A stretch of DNA of 39,648 nucleotides from Roseibacillus ishigakijimensis (GTDB lineage: Bacteria; Verrucomicrobiota; Verrucomicrobiia; Verrucomicrobiales; Akkermansiaceae): positions 1 to 39,648 of the forward strand of contig NZ_JAENIO010000039.1 of NCBI RefSeq assembly GCF_016595415.1. Direction: 5' to 3'. The position numbers and the translations under genes are program-made. Numbering within the stretch: the first letter of the stretch is position 1; each line of letters opens with the position of its first letter. This document shows, piece by piece, positions 6,890 through 17,400 of this stretch. The notes beneath the pieces were generated by a model, which was given only the letters and a program-made list of their open reading frames with translations, searched no databases and had not been told where the DNA came from.

Positions 6890-9889
6890 ATGTCCAGTCG
6901 TAATATCACTCTTTCTCTGGCAACCGTCCTACTTTCTGTCTCGCCAGTTGCGGCAGATTTGGATTCTGCCTTTGCCGACCTCAAAGAAGGTCGTTCCTAC
7001 CGTAATGACCTTCGTAATCAGCTGCGCGACACGATGGTCGATAAGTTTATCGGGATTGGTTTTTCAGCCAAACCCCCTGCCTTGCGTGACGCGATTGATG
7101 AAGCGATGGTGATCCGTAACTCTTCTGGCGTTTCTAACACCGAGAGCAAGCAGGCTTGGTATATCGCTAACGAGGGACTGGAAGCAATGCTCTATGGTTA
7201 CCTCTCTGCCGGAAATCGTGATCTTCTCAAAGGGACGCGACTCTCATTTCCCAATTCAGAAGACGATAGTGACAGTTTAGGGTATTCAGAGAGTCGAAAT
7301 GAGCCTGTGGGATTTTTCGAGTTTGCTCCTTCGAACGATAAGTCCCTTCAAGCTCTTTACTACTCCCAACTCTACTTTCTGGAGGGGATCAAGGAGACCT
7401 TGTCATTTCTACAGGAAGATACCACCGGAGAAATTCGCGGCACGGATCTGAATGAGTTTCCTGTTTTGCCGTATTACACGCGATGGAATGAGACTGACTA
7501 TCTTCCTCACCCTCGCTTTGAAGACGCTGACTTTAACGATGCTGACGACCAGCCGAGTATGACGGCTGCCGCGTTATTGGGAAAGAATGTCCGTCGCTAT
7601 GGGGGAGCGGTCACCACTATCGGCGACAAGTTGTGGCGAGCTGCTCACTTTCATCCAGGCGTTGCCAACGACCGGGAGGGACTATTGGGAGAAGCATCTG
7701 AGCATCTCCGGTGTCACATGCATGCCCAGTTTCTGGCTTCCTTGCCGCTGGCAGCAACGTTGGATGATGGTTTGGCGAGTGAGCCGGACAGCAACGGGAA
7801 TGTCGTTCTCACCAACAATGAATATCAAGAAGTGAGCGCTGACATCGTGCGCACGAATATCACCGCCTCCCAAATTCTCGCTGGAAGAATCACCCGAGGG
7901 GAAAGACCCAAACAAGTTGACTTGGTTCCTCGGTGGGATCGGGACACCGTCAACAACAAGCTGGCTTCGGTGGCTAGCTTGAAAGCGACCACGCAACAAG
8001 CCTGGTCCGATGCCCGAACCGCCATCCAGCAGAATGATTCTGCAGTGGTGAATGCCGCCAATGATCGGCTGCTTCGTCGTGATCGTTACAAATTCCGGCT
8101 GTGGCAAATTACGGGGATTCATCCAGATAGTCAGGCGGAGTTCCAGAACCTCAATACCGAAGAAGGGAGAGATGCTTATCTTCAGTTTGTGCAAGAATGG
8201 GTGGAGGCAAAGACGGTCAGCTTTGATGCGGCTGACTCTTGGCATACCCAACCGCTATCGGGATTTACTGACCCAGTGAGCGGCACGTCACCGACGGATG
8301 TTTCGGATATGGGTTTGGCTGCATTGAGAATGATGCAGGCATTTAATGAGCTAAAAGTTGCGAAATCACGAATTGATTCTATTCCTCAAAGAATAGCCAT
8401 TGAGGATAACAGAAATAATTCGGTTAATCAGATCGTCACTGATCAAGGAATTCAAGTCGCGGCCTTAGATGTGGCAGTTGCCACTGCTGATTTTGTTAGA
8501 GTAAGCGTCTGCGCTTGTGGGTTGGGATCCGGAGTGCAGACCGAATATAACGCCAAAGCTGTAACCGAGGCTGCCCAGGCAGTTATAAGGCAAATGATCA
8601 ATACTAATACGACGACGGGAATCAACAATGCCAATTCAAAGGCAACCGTTGAAAACCTCCTTATCGAACAGGGGATTCTCATTGAGCAACTTCCTTCAAC
8701 AGTTATCCAGGCTCAGCTCGCGGTTTCTGAACTCCAGCGGCTTTATGCTGAAGCTGAGCAATTGGTCGAAGATTTCGAGTATCATCAGGATTCCACCGGA
8801 AGTCTTTGGTATAATGATCCGGAGCTCGTCTTTGAGCAGGAAGCCGCCGAGAAGCGCTATCAAGATCTCGTTCGCACTTATCAAGTTGAGCTCTACATCT
8901 TGGCGAAAATGCTGGAAAAGGCTTGGGTCGAGCCCTACGAAAACCCTGTGCTGAACGCGGTCGGCGCTTATGAACAGTTCGCTGCGGACCCACGGTTCGA
9001 TCTTTTTCCGGATGCCGAAGCTGTATTTTCAGTGGGAAACCACGACCAGACTTCTGACTTCTGGGACGCATTGAAATCGTGGAATAATTATCTCTTGTCT
9101 CGCCGAGGTTCGGTTTCGGGAGGTCGCTCGACCAATATTGGCAATGCGATTGAGGTCTCCCTGCGGCAGCATATTCTAGGGCTCAATGATCTCACTTACG
9201 ATCAGCCCGCAGGGTCGGGGAGGTTTGGAATCGATCCGGTTCTTCGAAACGAAAATATTCGTCGCTTCCGCTCCTACATGCTGCGCCAAGCCGAGCAGGC
9301 GTCCGCAGAGGGATTGGAACTCCGCATTGATTTTCCTGTCAATCTGAATCAATTGATTGAGGTCGATGGATTGGGCAGCCCACTTTATCTCTTTGGTTCA
9401 GCAGGGGTCTCAAATGCCAATATTTGGAATCGTCGCCTTCTTGGGGTGGGGACAGAAATTGTCGGACACAATGTGACTCAGGGCCAGCCGACGAAGCCCA
9501 ATCGTTTTCCTGCTTCTCTCTATCTTCATGGAACTGTGTCTAGAGAAGGCAAGTTCCTTGATAGCATTTACACCCAAAGCAATCGAACCATCCGGACAGA
9601 TCTCGCCCTCTTCCAGAACGATCCGCTTGACCTGACCGTGACAGGCTCGAATGCCATCTTCGCGGTCGAGGACTATGAGGTAACAGCCAATAATCTGCAG
9701 CCCGATCCAGGATTCAATCCTCAGATGCCGCTCATCGAATGGCCGTTTGCTTGCGATAATGTGGTCTTCGTTGTGCGCCAGGGAAATGCCTCCTTCAACT
9801 GGGAGAATATTGACGACATCCTTTTCTATATTTTCTGGGAAGCCGGACCTCCCGTTTCAACCGGAAGCAACTATGATTGGCCGAACTAA
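6890..9889 (+). CDS. Exported helical protein with TcA-like C-terminus
   Basis: The start at 6890 gives 999 residues with a clean signal peptide (MSSRNITLSLATVLLSVSPVAA); an upstream in-frame ATG would overlap the preceding gene for 145 bases. The protein is mostly helical. Around 520-550 a hydrophobic stretch (VAALDVAVATADFVRVSV) precedes a long coiled region (about 600-690) ending ELYILAKMLEKAWVEPY. Next come FWDALKSWNNYLL (723) and AIEVSLRQHIL (753), then a beta-rich end with LELRIDFPVN (808), NIWNRRLLGVGTEIVGH (843) and NIDDILFYIFWEA (973). This order resembles the C-terminal part of Tc-toxin A subunits (helical stalk, ALxxAExAWxxE-type motif, ExEITKxxSL-type helix, TcB-binding beta domain). 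TcA is about 2500 residues, so the receptor-binding half would be absent. The TcA link is by motif memory only, but a TcB/TcC-like gene lies in the same operon. Confidence 0.55.
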   Translation: MSSRNITLSLATVLLSVSPVAADLDSAFADLKEGRSYRNDLRNQLRDTMVDKFIGIGFSAKPPALRDAIDEAMVIRNSSGVSNTESKQAWYIANEGLEAMLYGYLSAGNRDLLKGTRLSFPNSEDDSDSLGYSESRNEPVGFFEFAPSNDKSLQALYYSQLYFLEGIKETLSFLQEDTTGEIRGTDLNEFPVLPYYTRWNETDYLPHPRFEDADFNDADDQPSMTAAALLGKNVRRYGGAVTTIGDKLWRAAHFHPGVANDREGLLGEASEHLRCHMHAQFLASLPLAATLDDGLASEPDSNGNVVLTNNEYQEVSADIVRTNITASQILAGRITRGERPKQVDLVPRWDRDTVNNKLASVASLKATTQQAWSDARTAIQQNDSAVVNAANDRLLRRDRYKFRLWQITGIHPDSQAEFQNLNTEEGRDAYLQFVQEWVEAKTVSFDAADSWHTQPLSGFTDPVSGTSPTDVSDMGLAALRMMQAFNELKVAKSRIDSIPQRIAIEDNRNNSVNQIVTDQGIQVAALDVAVATADFVRVSVCACGLGSGVQTEYNAKAVTEAAQAVIRQMINTNTTTGINNANSKATVENLLIEQGILIEQLPSTVIQAQLAVSELQRLYAEAEQLVEDFEYHQDSTGSLWYNDPELVFEQEAAEKRYQDLVRTYQVELYILAKMLEKAWVEPYENPVLNAVGAYEQFAADPRFDLFPDAEAVFSVGNHDQTSDFWDALKSWNNYLLSRRGSVSGGRSTNIGNAIEVSLRQHILGLNDLTYDQPAGSGRFGIDPVLRNENIRRFRSYMLRQAEQASAEGLELRIDFPVNLNQLIEVDGLGSPLYLFGSAGVSNANIWNRRLLGVGTEIVGHNVTQGQPTKPNRFPASLYLHGTVSREGKFLDSIYTQSNRTIRTDLALFQNDPLDLTVTGSNAIFAVEDYEVTANNLQPDPGFNPQMPLIEWPFACDNVVFVVRQGNASFNWENIDDILFYIFWEAGPPVSTGSNYDWPN

Positions 9890-9922
9890 ATTCTCCTGCA
9901 AACCATTGGAATTCTTCAAATC

Positions 9923-10864
9923 ATGAAACATTCACTATTTTTAATGGCCCCAGCGCTTGGCCTTCTGGTTCCAATTCTTCACGCTCAGACGACAGGCGTC
10001 CCCGAGCCGGGAGTGATTGTCTACGGCAAGGTTTTGGCTAGCGATGGCACCTCGACCCTTCCGGCGACTTCGCTGACGGTCGTGACCAGTTTTCAGCAGA
10101 GCGAGCCATTGAAGTCGGTCACCGTGCCTACCACCGTTGGTTTGGGAAAAGAAGGGGCGAGCTACTATGTAGCTCGTATCAATTTTGGGAATATATCAGT
10201 TGTGGGTGGAAACAATCAAATTCAAGGAAGTGCGATCCATTTTGATTACCCAGCGTCACCGACTGGATACACTTTGAGACTACCCAGCAGTAGAGTGACC
10301 TCCGATGGTCAAAATAGCCCCGTCTCGGTTCCTAGCCCGCAGGTTGCTACTTTCACGTTTCCAGAAAACTCTTCGGGCGAAGAAGGGAGGGGACAAATGG
10401 TGCGGATGGATTTGTTGACTAATATCGATGCCCCGGTGGGAACTTATGAATCTTGGGCGACTGCGAATGGATTGGACCCCAATTCCGCCACTGGTATGCG
10501 CACGGCAGATGCGGACGGGGATAAGATGACGAATGAGGCGGAGTGGACTTTTGGAACAGACCCTCTGAACCAAAATAGCAATGCGGCTCTTCATAAGGTC
10601 GTGGTCAGCATAGAGTCCGTGGCGGGACAACCGGGACAAAAGAGGATTCGCTTCACTCCGAAGTATTCCGACGGCTCGCGAACTTATGAAATCCACAAGA
10701 GCACTGATTTGGGTCAGAGTGATCCTTTTGCGCTCACCACCCCAGCAATCCCGATTAGCGATGGGGATGAGATTATCTCCAACATTTTTGAAGGAGTTGC
10801 CCTTGATAGTGATGCTTCGGATCCAGAGGCCTTCTACCGGATCGAGGCGAGTTTGAATGAGTGA
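9923..10864 (+). CDS. Exported protein with Ca-binding-type repeat
   Basis: A 313-residue protein with a signal peptide (MKHSLFLMAPALGLLVPILHAQ). The N-terminal half is beta-rich (VIVYGKVLASDGTSTLPATS). Around 180-215 is a thrombospondin-type-3/dockerin-like Asp-rich loop (TADADGDKMTNEAEWTFGTD), a likely calcium site. The C-terminus (FTPKYSDGSRTYEIHKSTDL, ending AFYRIEAS) is a beta domain that I associate with exported verrucomicrobial proteins. It lies 33 bases after the TcA-like gene and its stop overlaps the earliest possible start of the next gene. It could be a secreted scaffold or surface component; no enzymatic motif is seen. Confidence 0.65.
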   Translation: MKHSLFLMAPALGLLVPILHAQTTGVPEPGVIVYGKVLASDGTSTLPATSLTVVTSFQQSEPLKSVTVPTTVGLGKEGASYYVARINFGNISVVGGNNQIQGSAIHFDYPASPTGYTLRLPSSRVTSDGQNSPVSVPSPQVATFTFPENSSGEEGRGQMVRMDLLTNIDAPVGTYESWATANGLDPNSATGMRTADADGDKMTNEAEWTFGTDPLNQNSNAALHKVVVSIESVAGQPGQKRIRFTPKYSDGSRTYEIHKSTDLGQSDPFALTTPAIPISDGDEIISNIFEGVALDSDASDPEAFYRIEASLNE

Positions 10865-10884
10865 GAAACTCTATTTACAATTCC

Positions 10885-11979
10885 ATGAAGAGACACGCGA
10901 AGCTTCTTCTTTTGTTATTGGCCGGAGACGTTGCAGCCACCCCTCAGCTTTTGCCTTTCCAAGGCCATCTCACGGATGCGGGAGGCAACGCCATTGCAGA
11001 CGGGGCGAAGGTGGTGCAATTCAAAATCTACGACGCTCCAGTCTCTGGAACGGCAGTCTGGGCGGGAGAGGTGCATAAATTGTCGGTCAACGGCGGGCTG
11101 GTAAACACGATTCTTGGAACAAAGACGGCATTCTCGGAGACCTATTCAGGGGGAGCTAAGGTGATGTTCTCAGAGCCGCTGTATCTGGAAATTACGGTCG
11201 ATGCAGATGGCAGCGAAACCATCACTGCGGCAGACCCTCCACTACTTCCAAGACAGGTCCTGCTTCCTTCCAATTTTTCCCATGTCGCGATGAGTGCGGA
11301 AACGGTGGAAGGGGTGGACTTGGTCGATGATGCGACGGGGACCCTCTGGCCGACCGTGTTGAAAGAAAATTCGATTTTAGCGGTTCACTTGGCCGATGGG
11401 TCGGTAGGGGCTGGGGAGATTTCTGACGATTCGATTACAGAGGACGATTTAAGTCCCGCTCTACGGCAGCGGCTGAGCTTGGGGCTCATCCCACCAGGCA
11501 CGATTGCTCCTTATTCCGGCGACGTCGCACCTCCCGGGTGGGCACTGTGTTACGGGCAGGAAGTGAGTCGAATCAGTCCAGATTACGTCGCGCTTGAGGG
11601 CATTATCGGTGATGGCCGCTTTGGTTTAGCTGCTGACCCTGCGAGTGATTTCAAGCTGCCGGATCTTCGTGGCTATTTTCTCCGGGGTGTGGATGGACCG
11701 GATGGTTCTGCAGGAGATCGCGATCCTGATATTCGCAACTTTCAGGGACCCACAGCTTTAGGGACGTTCGTAGGTTCGGTTCAATCGGACGAACTTCAAA
11801 GTCATTCGCACGGGTATTCGGACCATCGGACTGGGGGCAATCCGAGTGCGGGAAACCCCAGTGAAATTGGGGGCGGAGTAACTTATCCTCGCTACTATGC
11901 AAGCTCGACAACTCGGGCCGCAGGAGGTTCTGAAACTCGTCCGATCAACATTGCTGTCAACTACATCATAAAACTCTAG
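10885..11979 (+). CDS. Tail-collar fibre protein, paralogue 1 (N-type A)
   Basis: The ATG at 10885 is preferred over the GTG at 10861 because it gives a signal peptide (MKRHAKLLLLLLAGDVAA) ending at the same place as in the paralogues; length 364. Domains: an N-terminal anchor (LLPFQGHLTDAGGNAIADG to DPPLLPRQVLLP), with the type A linker AFSETYSGGAKVMFSEPLYL; a short shaft with DGSI/DDSI repeats; a phage tail-collar domain (PPGTIAPYSGDVAPPGWALC, then FKLPDLRGYFLRG); the HxH motif (SHSH, His 307); a glycine-rich variable tip; and the C-terminal signature GGSETRPINIAVNYIIKL. Collar domains with HxH form metal-binding trimeric tips in phage receptor-binding fibres (T4 gp12/gp37 family), so a trimeric surface fibre is inferred. 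Confidence 0.8.
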   Translation: MKRHAKLLLLLLAGDVAATPQLLPFQGHLTDAGGNAIADGAKVVQFKIYDAPVSGTAVWAGEVHKLSVNGGLVNTILGTKTAFSETYSGGAKVMFSEPLYLEITVDADGSETITAADPPLLPRQVLLPSNFSHVAMSAETVEGVDLVDDATGTLWPTVLKENSILAVHLADGSVGAGEISDDSITEDDLSPALRQRLSLGLIPPGTIAPYSGDVAPPGWALCYGQEVSRISPDYVALEGIIGDGRFGLAADPASDFKLPDLRGYFLRGVDGPDGSAGDRDPDIRNFQGPTALGTFVGSVQSDELQSHSHGYSDHRTGGNPSAGNPSEIGGGVTYPRYYASSTTRAAGGSETRPINIAVNYIIKL

Positions 11980-11982
11980 AGA

Positions 11983-13194
11983 ATGAACACGACAACGCTT
12001 GTAACGACAGGTTTCTTGGGAGTCGCTATTGGGGGATTATTACTATTAGGGTTTGGTAATAGTCAGGCGCAGAACACATTATTGCCCTTTCAGGGCCATC
12101 TGACCGGAGCTGATGGGCAGCCGGTTGTAGATGGAGCCAAAGTAGTACAGTTCAAGATGTATGACGCCCCGGTATCGGGCACGGCGGTCTGGGCGGGGGA
12201 GGTGCACAAGCTTTCGGTAAACGAGGGGCTCGTGAATACGATGCTCGGCACCAAAACCTCCCTGTCGGGAGTCGATTTCTCCAACTCGACTTATTTGGAA
12301 ATCACGGTTGACGCCGATGGCGATGGAGCCATAACGGCGGCTGATCCACCCTTGCTCCCGCGTCAAGTGATCGTCCCTGCGGTCTTCGCGGCCGAAGCTG
12401 CGAATTCCCGGCTCGTTGAAGGGGTCGATATGTTGGATAATGGAGCTCTTAATCCCGCAGTCGTCGCGGACGGCTCGTTTCCACTGGCCAAGTTGACAGA
12501 TGATGGTGGAGATCCTTCTCAAGGCTTGCTTGCTGAGCACATCGCTTCGGGAGCTGTGACTGGGGATGAGATTCGCGATCAAACCATCACTTTGGATGAC
12601 TTGGCCGAGTCCGTAACGGAACTGCTCAACCTCGGTCTCAATCCTGCCGGGTCCATCACGGCTTTTGGTGGCGCGGCAGAGAATGTTCCAGATGGATGGC
12701 TTCTCTGTGACGGCACGGCTCTCGATAGCGACGATTATCCGACCCTTCACCAAGCCATTCAAACGGCTTGGGGAAATGGGACAACAGGCCCCGGGGCCAC
12801 TCCGGGTGAGACGGATTTCAATTTGCCAGATTTACGAGGAAGATTTTTGAGAGGAGTCTCGGGCGAATCTGATAGAGATCCTGACAAGAATTCACGTGTG
12901 GAAATCCGTGCGGGAGCCAATGCAGGAAATTTTGTAGGTTCTGCTCAGCTGAGTCAAATGCAAAGCCATCAGCATTTCATAATGAACGGAACCTTAAATT
13001 CAAGTGCATCTGGTAAGCTCGTCGGTCAGACAAATGCTCCTTATCTTTCATTGCGCATGATCAGTAATAGTGCCTCCAGCAACTATCAGCTTACGGGTAG
13101 CGGGGGAATTCCTGACCGAGGTCTTACGAATTCGGTTGGCGGAGCCGAGACGCGTCCAATAAACGTTAATGTAAACTACATCATTAAGTTTTAG
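11983..13194 (+). CDS. Tail-collar fibre protein, paralogue 2 (N-type B, chimeric)
   Basis: A 403-residue protein with signal peptide (about 1-29, ending NSQAQ). The anchor domain (LLPFQGHLTGADGQPVVDG) has the short type B linker SLSGVDFSNSTYLEITVDAD, yet after the PPLLPRQV block it carries RLVEGVDM, the form found in type A members, so it looks recombinant. The shaft has DGSF, SGAVTGDEI and DQTITLDDL repeats. The collar (DGWLLCDGTALDSDDYPTLH, DFNLPDLRGRFLRG), the SHQH motif (His 329) and the tip with NYQLTGSGGIPDRGLT closely match paralogue 5. It ends GGAETRPINVNVNYIIKF. It starts 3 bases after the previous stop, so it is surely cotranscribed. Confidence 0.8.
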   Translation: MNTTTLVTTGFLGVAIGGLLLLGFGNSQAQNTLLPFQGHLTGADGQPVVDGAKVVQFKMYDAPVSGTAVWAGEVHKLSVNEGLVNTMLGTKTSLSGVDFSNSTYLEITVDADGDGAITAADPPLLPRQVIVPAVFAAEAANSRLVEGVDMLDNGALNPAVVADGSFPLAKLTDDGGDPSQGLLAEHIASGAVTGDEIRDQTITLDDLAESVTELLNLGLNPAGSITAFGGAAENVPDGWLLCDGTALDSDDYPTLHQAIQTAWGNGTTGPGATPGETDFNLPDLRGRFLRGVSGESDRDPDKNSRVEIRAGANAGNFVGSAQLSQMQSHQHFIMNGTLNSSASGKLVGQTNAPYLSLRMISNSASSNYQLTGSGGIPDRGLTNSVGGAETRPINVNVNYIIKF

Positions 13195-13199
13195 AATCG

Positions 13200-14438
13200 A
13201 TGAAACGTATTTTGCTGAATACCTGCTTCCTATCTCAACTGTGGGGTGGATTTTCCTCCGCCGAGCAGCTTCTACCCTTTCAGGGCCATCTGACAGATGC
13301 TTCTGGAACGGCCGTTGCTGATGGTTCGAAGTTGGTCCAATTTAAGATTTACGATGCGCCTGTGTCTGGAACTGCGGTCTGGGCGGGGGAGGTTCATAAG
13401 CTCTCGGTGAACGGTGGGTTAGTGAATACGATACTGGGCACAAAGACCGCGTTTCCCGAGACTTATTCAGGCGGGATCAAAGTGATGTTCTCGGAGCCAT
13501 TGTATCTGGAAATCACGGTGGATGCTGACGGGAGCGAGACGATTACCGCTGCAGACCCACCCTTGTTGCCAAGACAGGTGCTGCTCCCGGCAAATTTTGC
13601 TCATGTGGCAATGAGCGCAGAGACGGTTGAGGGGGTGGATCTGGTTACCGATGGTAAATTAGCAATGAGTGCGATTGCCGATGGCGGCATACCGGCAACA
13701 AAGATTATGGATGGTTCGATTTTGGCCCGTCAGATGGGCGAAAATTCAGTGGGGGCTGAGCAGATCCAAGAGAATGCGGTGTCTGGAGAAATGGTCTTGG
13801 ATAGTTCGATCGATAGGCAAGACCTTAGTGCGCTGATTCAAAAGCAGCTCGATACTCTGAATCCTCCGGGTACCATCATTGCCTATGCGGGAGACATCGG
13901 GGCGGATACGGGAGTACTGCTTGAGCCTGTTCCGGGCTATCTCTTTTGCAACGGTGCGGTCATTACCGATGATCTGGAGAATGGAAAATATGCTGCCCTA
14001 CTGAACGCTCTCGGTTCTAAATGGGGGGACGGGCAGGATACCGATGTTCCGCAAACGGTGAATCTCCCGGATTTGAGAGGAGTGTTTTTGAGAGGGTGGA
14101 GTGCTGGTGCATCCGACAGTTTTGTGGATGAGGGCCGGGATAGTCAACGATATTCGAGGTTCTCAGGAGGAGCTACAGGAAACCTAGTCGGCTCTTTTCA
14201 GCAGGATGCGTTTGAAAGTCATGGTCATTCTATTTCAGGACAAACAAGTAAGCTTTATCCTGTTGCTATAGCAGGAGCATTTAGTCAACCTGGAACCTAT
14301 ACTCCTATGCAACAACAATACCATGGATCCGGTGCAGCTCAGTTTTCTTATGGGCCGAATGTGATAAGTGCCAATAGCGTAGGAGGTTCCGAAACTCGTC
14401 CTAAGAATGCCAACGTTGGCTACCTAATCAAATACTGA
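13200..14438 (+). CDS. Tail-collar fibre protein, paralogue 3 (N-type A, long shaft)
   Basis: A 412-residue protein with signal peptide (MKRILLNTCFLSQLWGGFSSAE). Its type A anchor closely matches paralogue 1. The shaft is the clearest decapeptide array in the family: consecutive units AIADGGIPAT, KIMDGSILAR, QMGENSVGAE, QIQENAVSGE and MVLDSSIDRQ. The collar has an insertion before PVPGYLFCNGAV, then VNLPDLRGVFLRG, SHGH (His 341), an unrelated tip rich in Pro, Gln, Tyr and Gly, and GGSETRPKNANVGYLIKY. It lies 5 bases after the previous stop and 9 bases before the RHS gene. The role as a trimeric binding fibre is inferred from domain content. Confidence 0.8.
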   Translation: MKRILLNTCFLSQLWGGFSSAEQLLPFQGHLTDASGTAVADGSKLVQFKIYDAPVSGTAVWAGEVHKLSVNGGLVNTILGTKTAFPETYSGGIKVMFSEPLYLEITVDADGSETITAADPPLLPRQVLLPANFAHVAMSAETVEGVDLVTDGKLAMSAIADGGIPATKIMDGSILARQMGENSVGAEQIQENAVSGEMVLDSSIDRQDLSALIQKQLDTLNPPGTIIAYAGDIGADTGVLLEPVPGYLFCNGAVITDDLENGKYAALLNALGSKWGDGQDTDVPQTVNLPDLRGVFLRGWSAGASDSFVDEGRDSQRYSRFSGGATGNLVGSFQQDAFESHGHSISGQTSKLYPVAIAGAFSQPGTYTPMQQQYHGSGAAQFSYGPNVISANSVGGSETRPKNANVGYLIKY

Positions 14439-14447
14439 GTAAAGACG

Positions 14448-17400
14448 ATGAGGCGCTCTTTTTTTTTTCTCGTCCTATCTGGGTTGATATCAGCCCAAAC
14501 CCCCGATAAGTCCGCTGTCAAGCCCTCTGTTATCTCACTTCCGTCTGGCCCAGGTTCAATTGAAGGGCTGGGTGAGTCTTTTGAACCTCAGCTCAATACG
14601 GGTTCGTCGAGCTATGCGGTGAATTTCGAGGTTCCGCCGGGGAGGGCAGGGCTACAGCCTTCGCTTGGGCTGTCCTACAATTCCGGCTTGGGCAACTCCT
14701 TCGTGGGCATTGGGTGGACGCTTTCGATTCCACAAATTAAGCGTCAGACGGACAAGGGCTTTCCGAGCTACAACAGTAGTGACACCTTCCTCTTCAATGG
14801 CGAAGAATTGGTTTCTTTGAGTGACGGAACGTTCCGCTGCGAGAACGAGACCGGGTTCCAACGCTTCAAGCCTATCGACTCGAACAATGATTTTCTCGTC
14901 GATGCCTGGGAAATGACGGAGCGGAATGGAACACGACATTTCTTCGGTCGACATCGTGATGAATCGGGCCGATGGAGCGTAGTCGAGCATCCGACCCATG
15001 CTGGCTCAGACTTTGACCGCACTTATTGCTGGGGTTTGGACCGGACGATTGATTTGCACGGCAATCGCATCGACTACGAGTATTTGTTGGGGACAGGGAT
15101 GCTCTTTCCGTCGCGCGTCTCCTACAGTCATAGCGGGAGTCATGAGCGCGAGGTGACTTTTTCCTATGAGATTCGGCCTGATGCCTTTGATGACTATCGT
15201 CCTACATTTTCCTCGAGAGTTGACCGGCTGCTCGTTGGAGTGACGATGTGGACCTCTGGCGCGCGTGTGAGGAGCTATGACTTGGAGTATGAGCACGCTG
15301 AGGGAGACTCTTCGCCGTTGTCGTTTGAGGAGCAAAATGCCCGGGTGGGTGCTTTTGATCTGGGGGTCTCGGTCTTAAAGCGGGTGGTGCAGTATGACCG
15401 GACGGGAAGCAACTATCTGCCTCCGCTCATTTTTCACTACAGCTTTCTGGGGGGAGGGCTGTCCAACGCGAGCGTGCAGGACACCGCATCGGTTCCGCTT
15501 CTCGACCTCGCGTCGGCCAGTGGCGAGGTTCAAATTGTCGATGTGGATGGCGATGGCCTCCCCGACATTTTTTCGAGCGAGGCGCAGGGCTTTGTCCGCA
15601 CCCAGCAGGTGTGTTTTAACGAAGGGCTCAATGGAGATAGTGAAATTCGATTTTCTGCTCCTAAGTTGGTGTCGAATTCCTCGTCCATCGACTTGAGTTT
15701 ACCGGGCTTCACAATGGCGGATTCCCAAGGAGACGGGCTGTCGGATGTGATGCACCTTTACGATGAGTTCTCGGGAAAACGGATCGCGGTTTACGCCAAC
15801 AGGGCGCGACTTGATGCTGACACCGGGGAACTGGGATTTGAATCCACCCCTTCCGCTCCGGCCGAAGTTTTGGATTCGGCTCCGGCTTGGGTCGACTTGG
15901 GAAATCCGGCTACGCGGCAGATGGACTTGAATTTCGACAAGGTGCCGGACTTTCTCTCTGCGGAGGCAGATTTTACCGGTTTGCAGCTCTCTGGCTATTA
16001 CAGAGACGAGGCTGGAAACTGGCAGCTTTTTCAAACCCAGACGAGTTTGCCTACCAGTGCGACCTTTGCCTCCAATGGCGTTAGCAACCCGGCGGTTAAG
16101 TTGGTTGATATGAACGGAGATCGTCTCCTCGATCTCGTGTATCTCACCACCACAGGTTCGGGCATCGGAGCCACCCTCAACGTGCGCTACTGGCCCTATT
16201 GTGCGCTTGGAGAATGGGGTGCGGAGAGGGAGATGGAGTTGTCCTTCATGGATTCCTTTCAGATCGATGGAGCTGACCTGCGGGACTTTTATGTGCAGGA
16301 CTTCACTGGGGATGGTTTGGCGGACATTATCAAGATCGACGGGTCGGGTTCTTCTTCGAATGTGACTCTGCGGGCCAATATCGCGGGCACGAAGTGGTCA
16401 CAGCCGATTACCAAGACGGGGCTCCCCGAATACCGCCCGCGTGCTGGCACTAATGCCACCACCTTCCGCACCGCTGACCTCAATGGCAATGGTTCCACCG
16501 ATCTCATTTGGCGCAATACGGGCTTCAATAATACTTGGAAGTGGCTCGACCTCATGCCCGATGCCGGAAAGCCAAACCTTTTGACCCGCATCGACAACTC
16601 GCTCGGAAAGGTGACGACCATTGAATACGGCAATGCTCATGAGGACTATGTGCGAGCGCAGGACGCGGGTCACCCTTGGAAGACCAAGGTGCCCTTTGCG
16701 ATGCAGGTGGTGAGGCGCATGGTGACTACCTGTGGCTACGACCTCAACGGTGACGGCCATGATGATGCCTTGGTGAGCGAGTTCAAATACCGGGACGGAT
16801 TTTATGATGGTTTTGAGAAGGAGTTTCGGGGCTTCTCCTTCGCTGAAAGGGTGGATTATGGAGACGATTTTCTCTGGGACGATTCCCTGGGCGTGATTGG
16901 CCAAAGTGACGGCTGGGATGTCGGCTCGACTCCGACTGGTCAAGTTAGCGGACCGACCCTCGTCACGCGCTACCGCTTCCACACCGGAGCCGCCGATCAG
17001 CAGGACAATGATGAAGAGCCTGAGTTTCCTGATGCCGGGCTCGTGGATGAATTCACCGCGAAGGCGGGCCGGGAAGAGGAGTGCTTGAAGGGCAGGCAGC
17101 TGCTGGAGGAGAAGATTGATCCCTGGGTGCTGCACAATACGAGTGCAAGTGACTTTGACAAGGACTGCGCGTCCGCCTCCGAGACGGGGCTCTATGCCTC
17201 CATCACACCCGATGATTTTGTCTATCAGCGTGCGCGCCAATTCTGGGGGGTGCGGCGTCTCTACCGACCGACCGAGGAACTCACCACTTGGGCCGATCAA
17301 GACCGAGATGGAACCCTGACCCAATATGGCGACGTGGCCCCGGTTCCTGCGGGTCGGTTTACCAGTCCTACTGTTGTGGCAGGCAACGGGCGCTCGGTCA

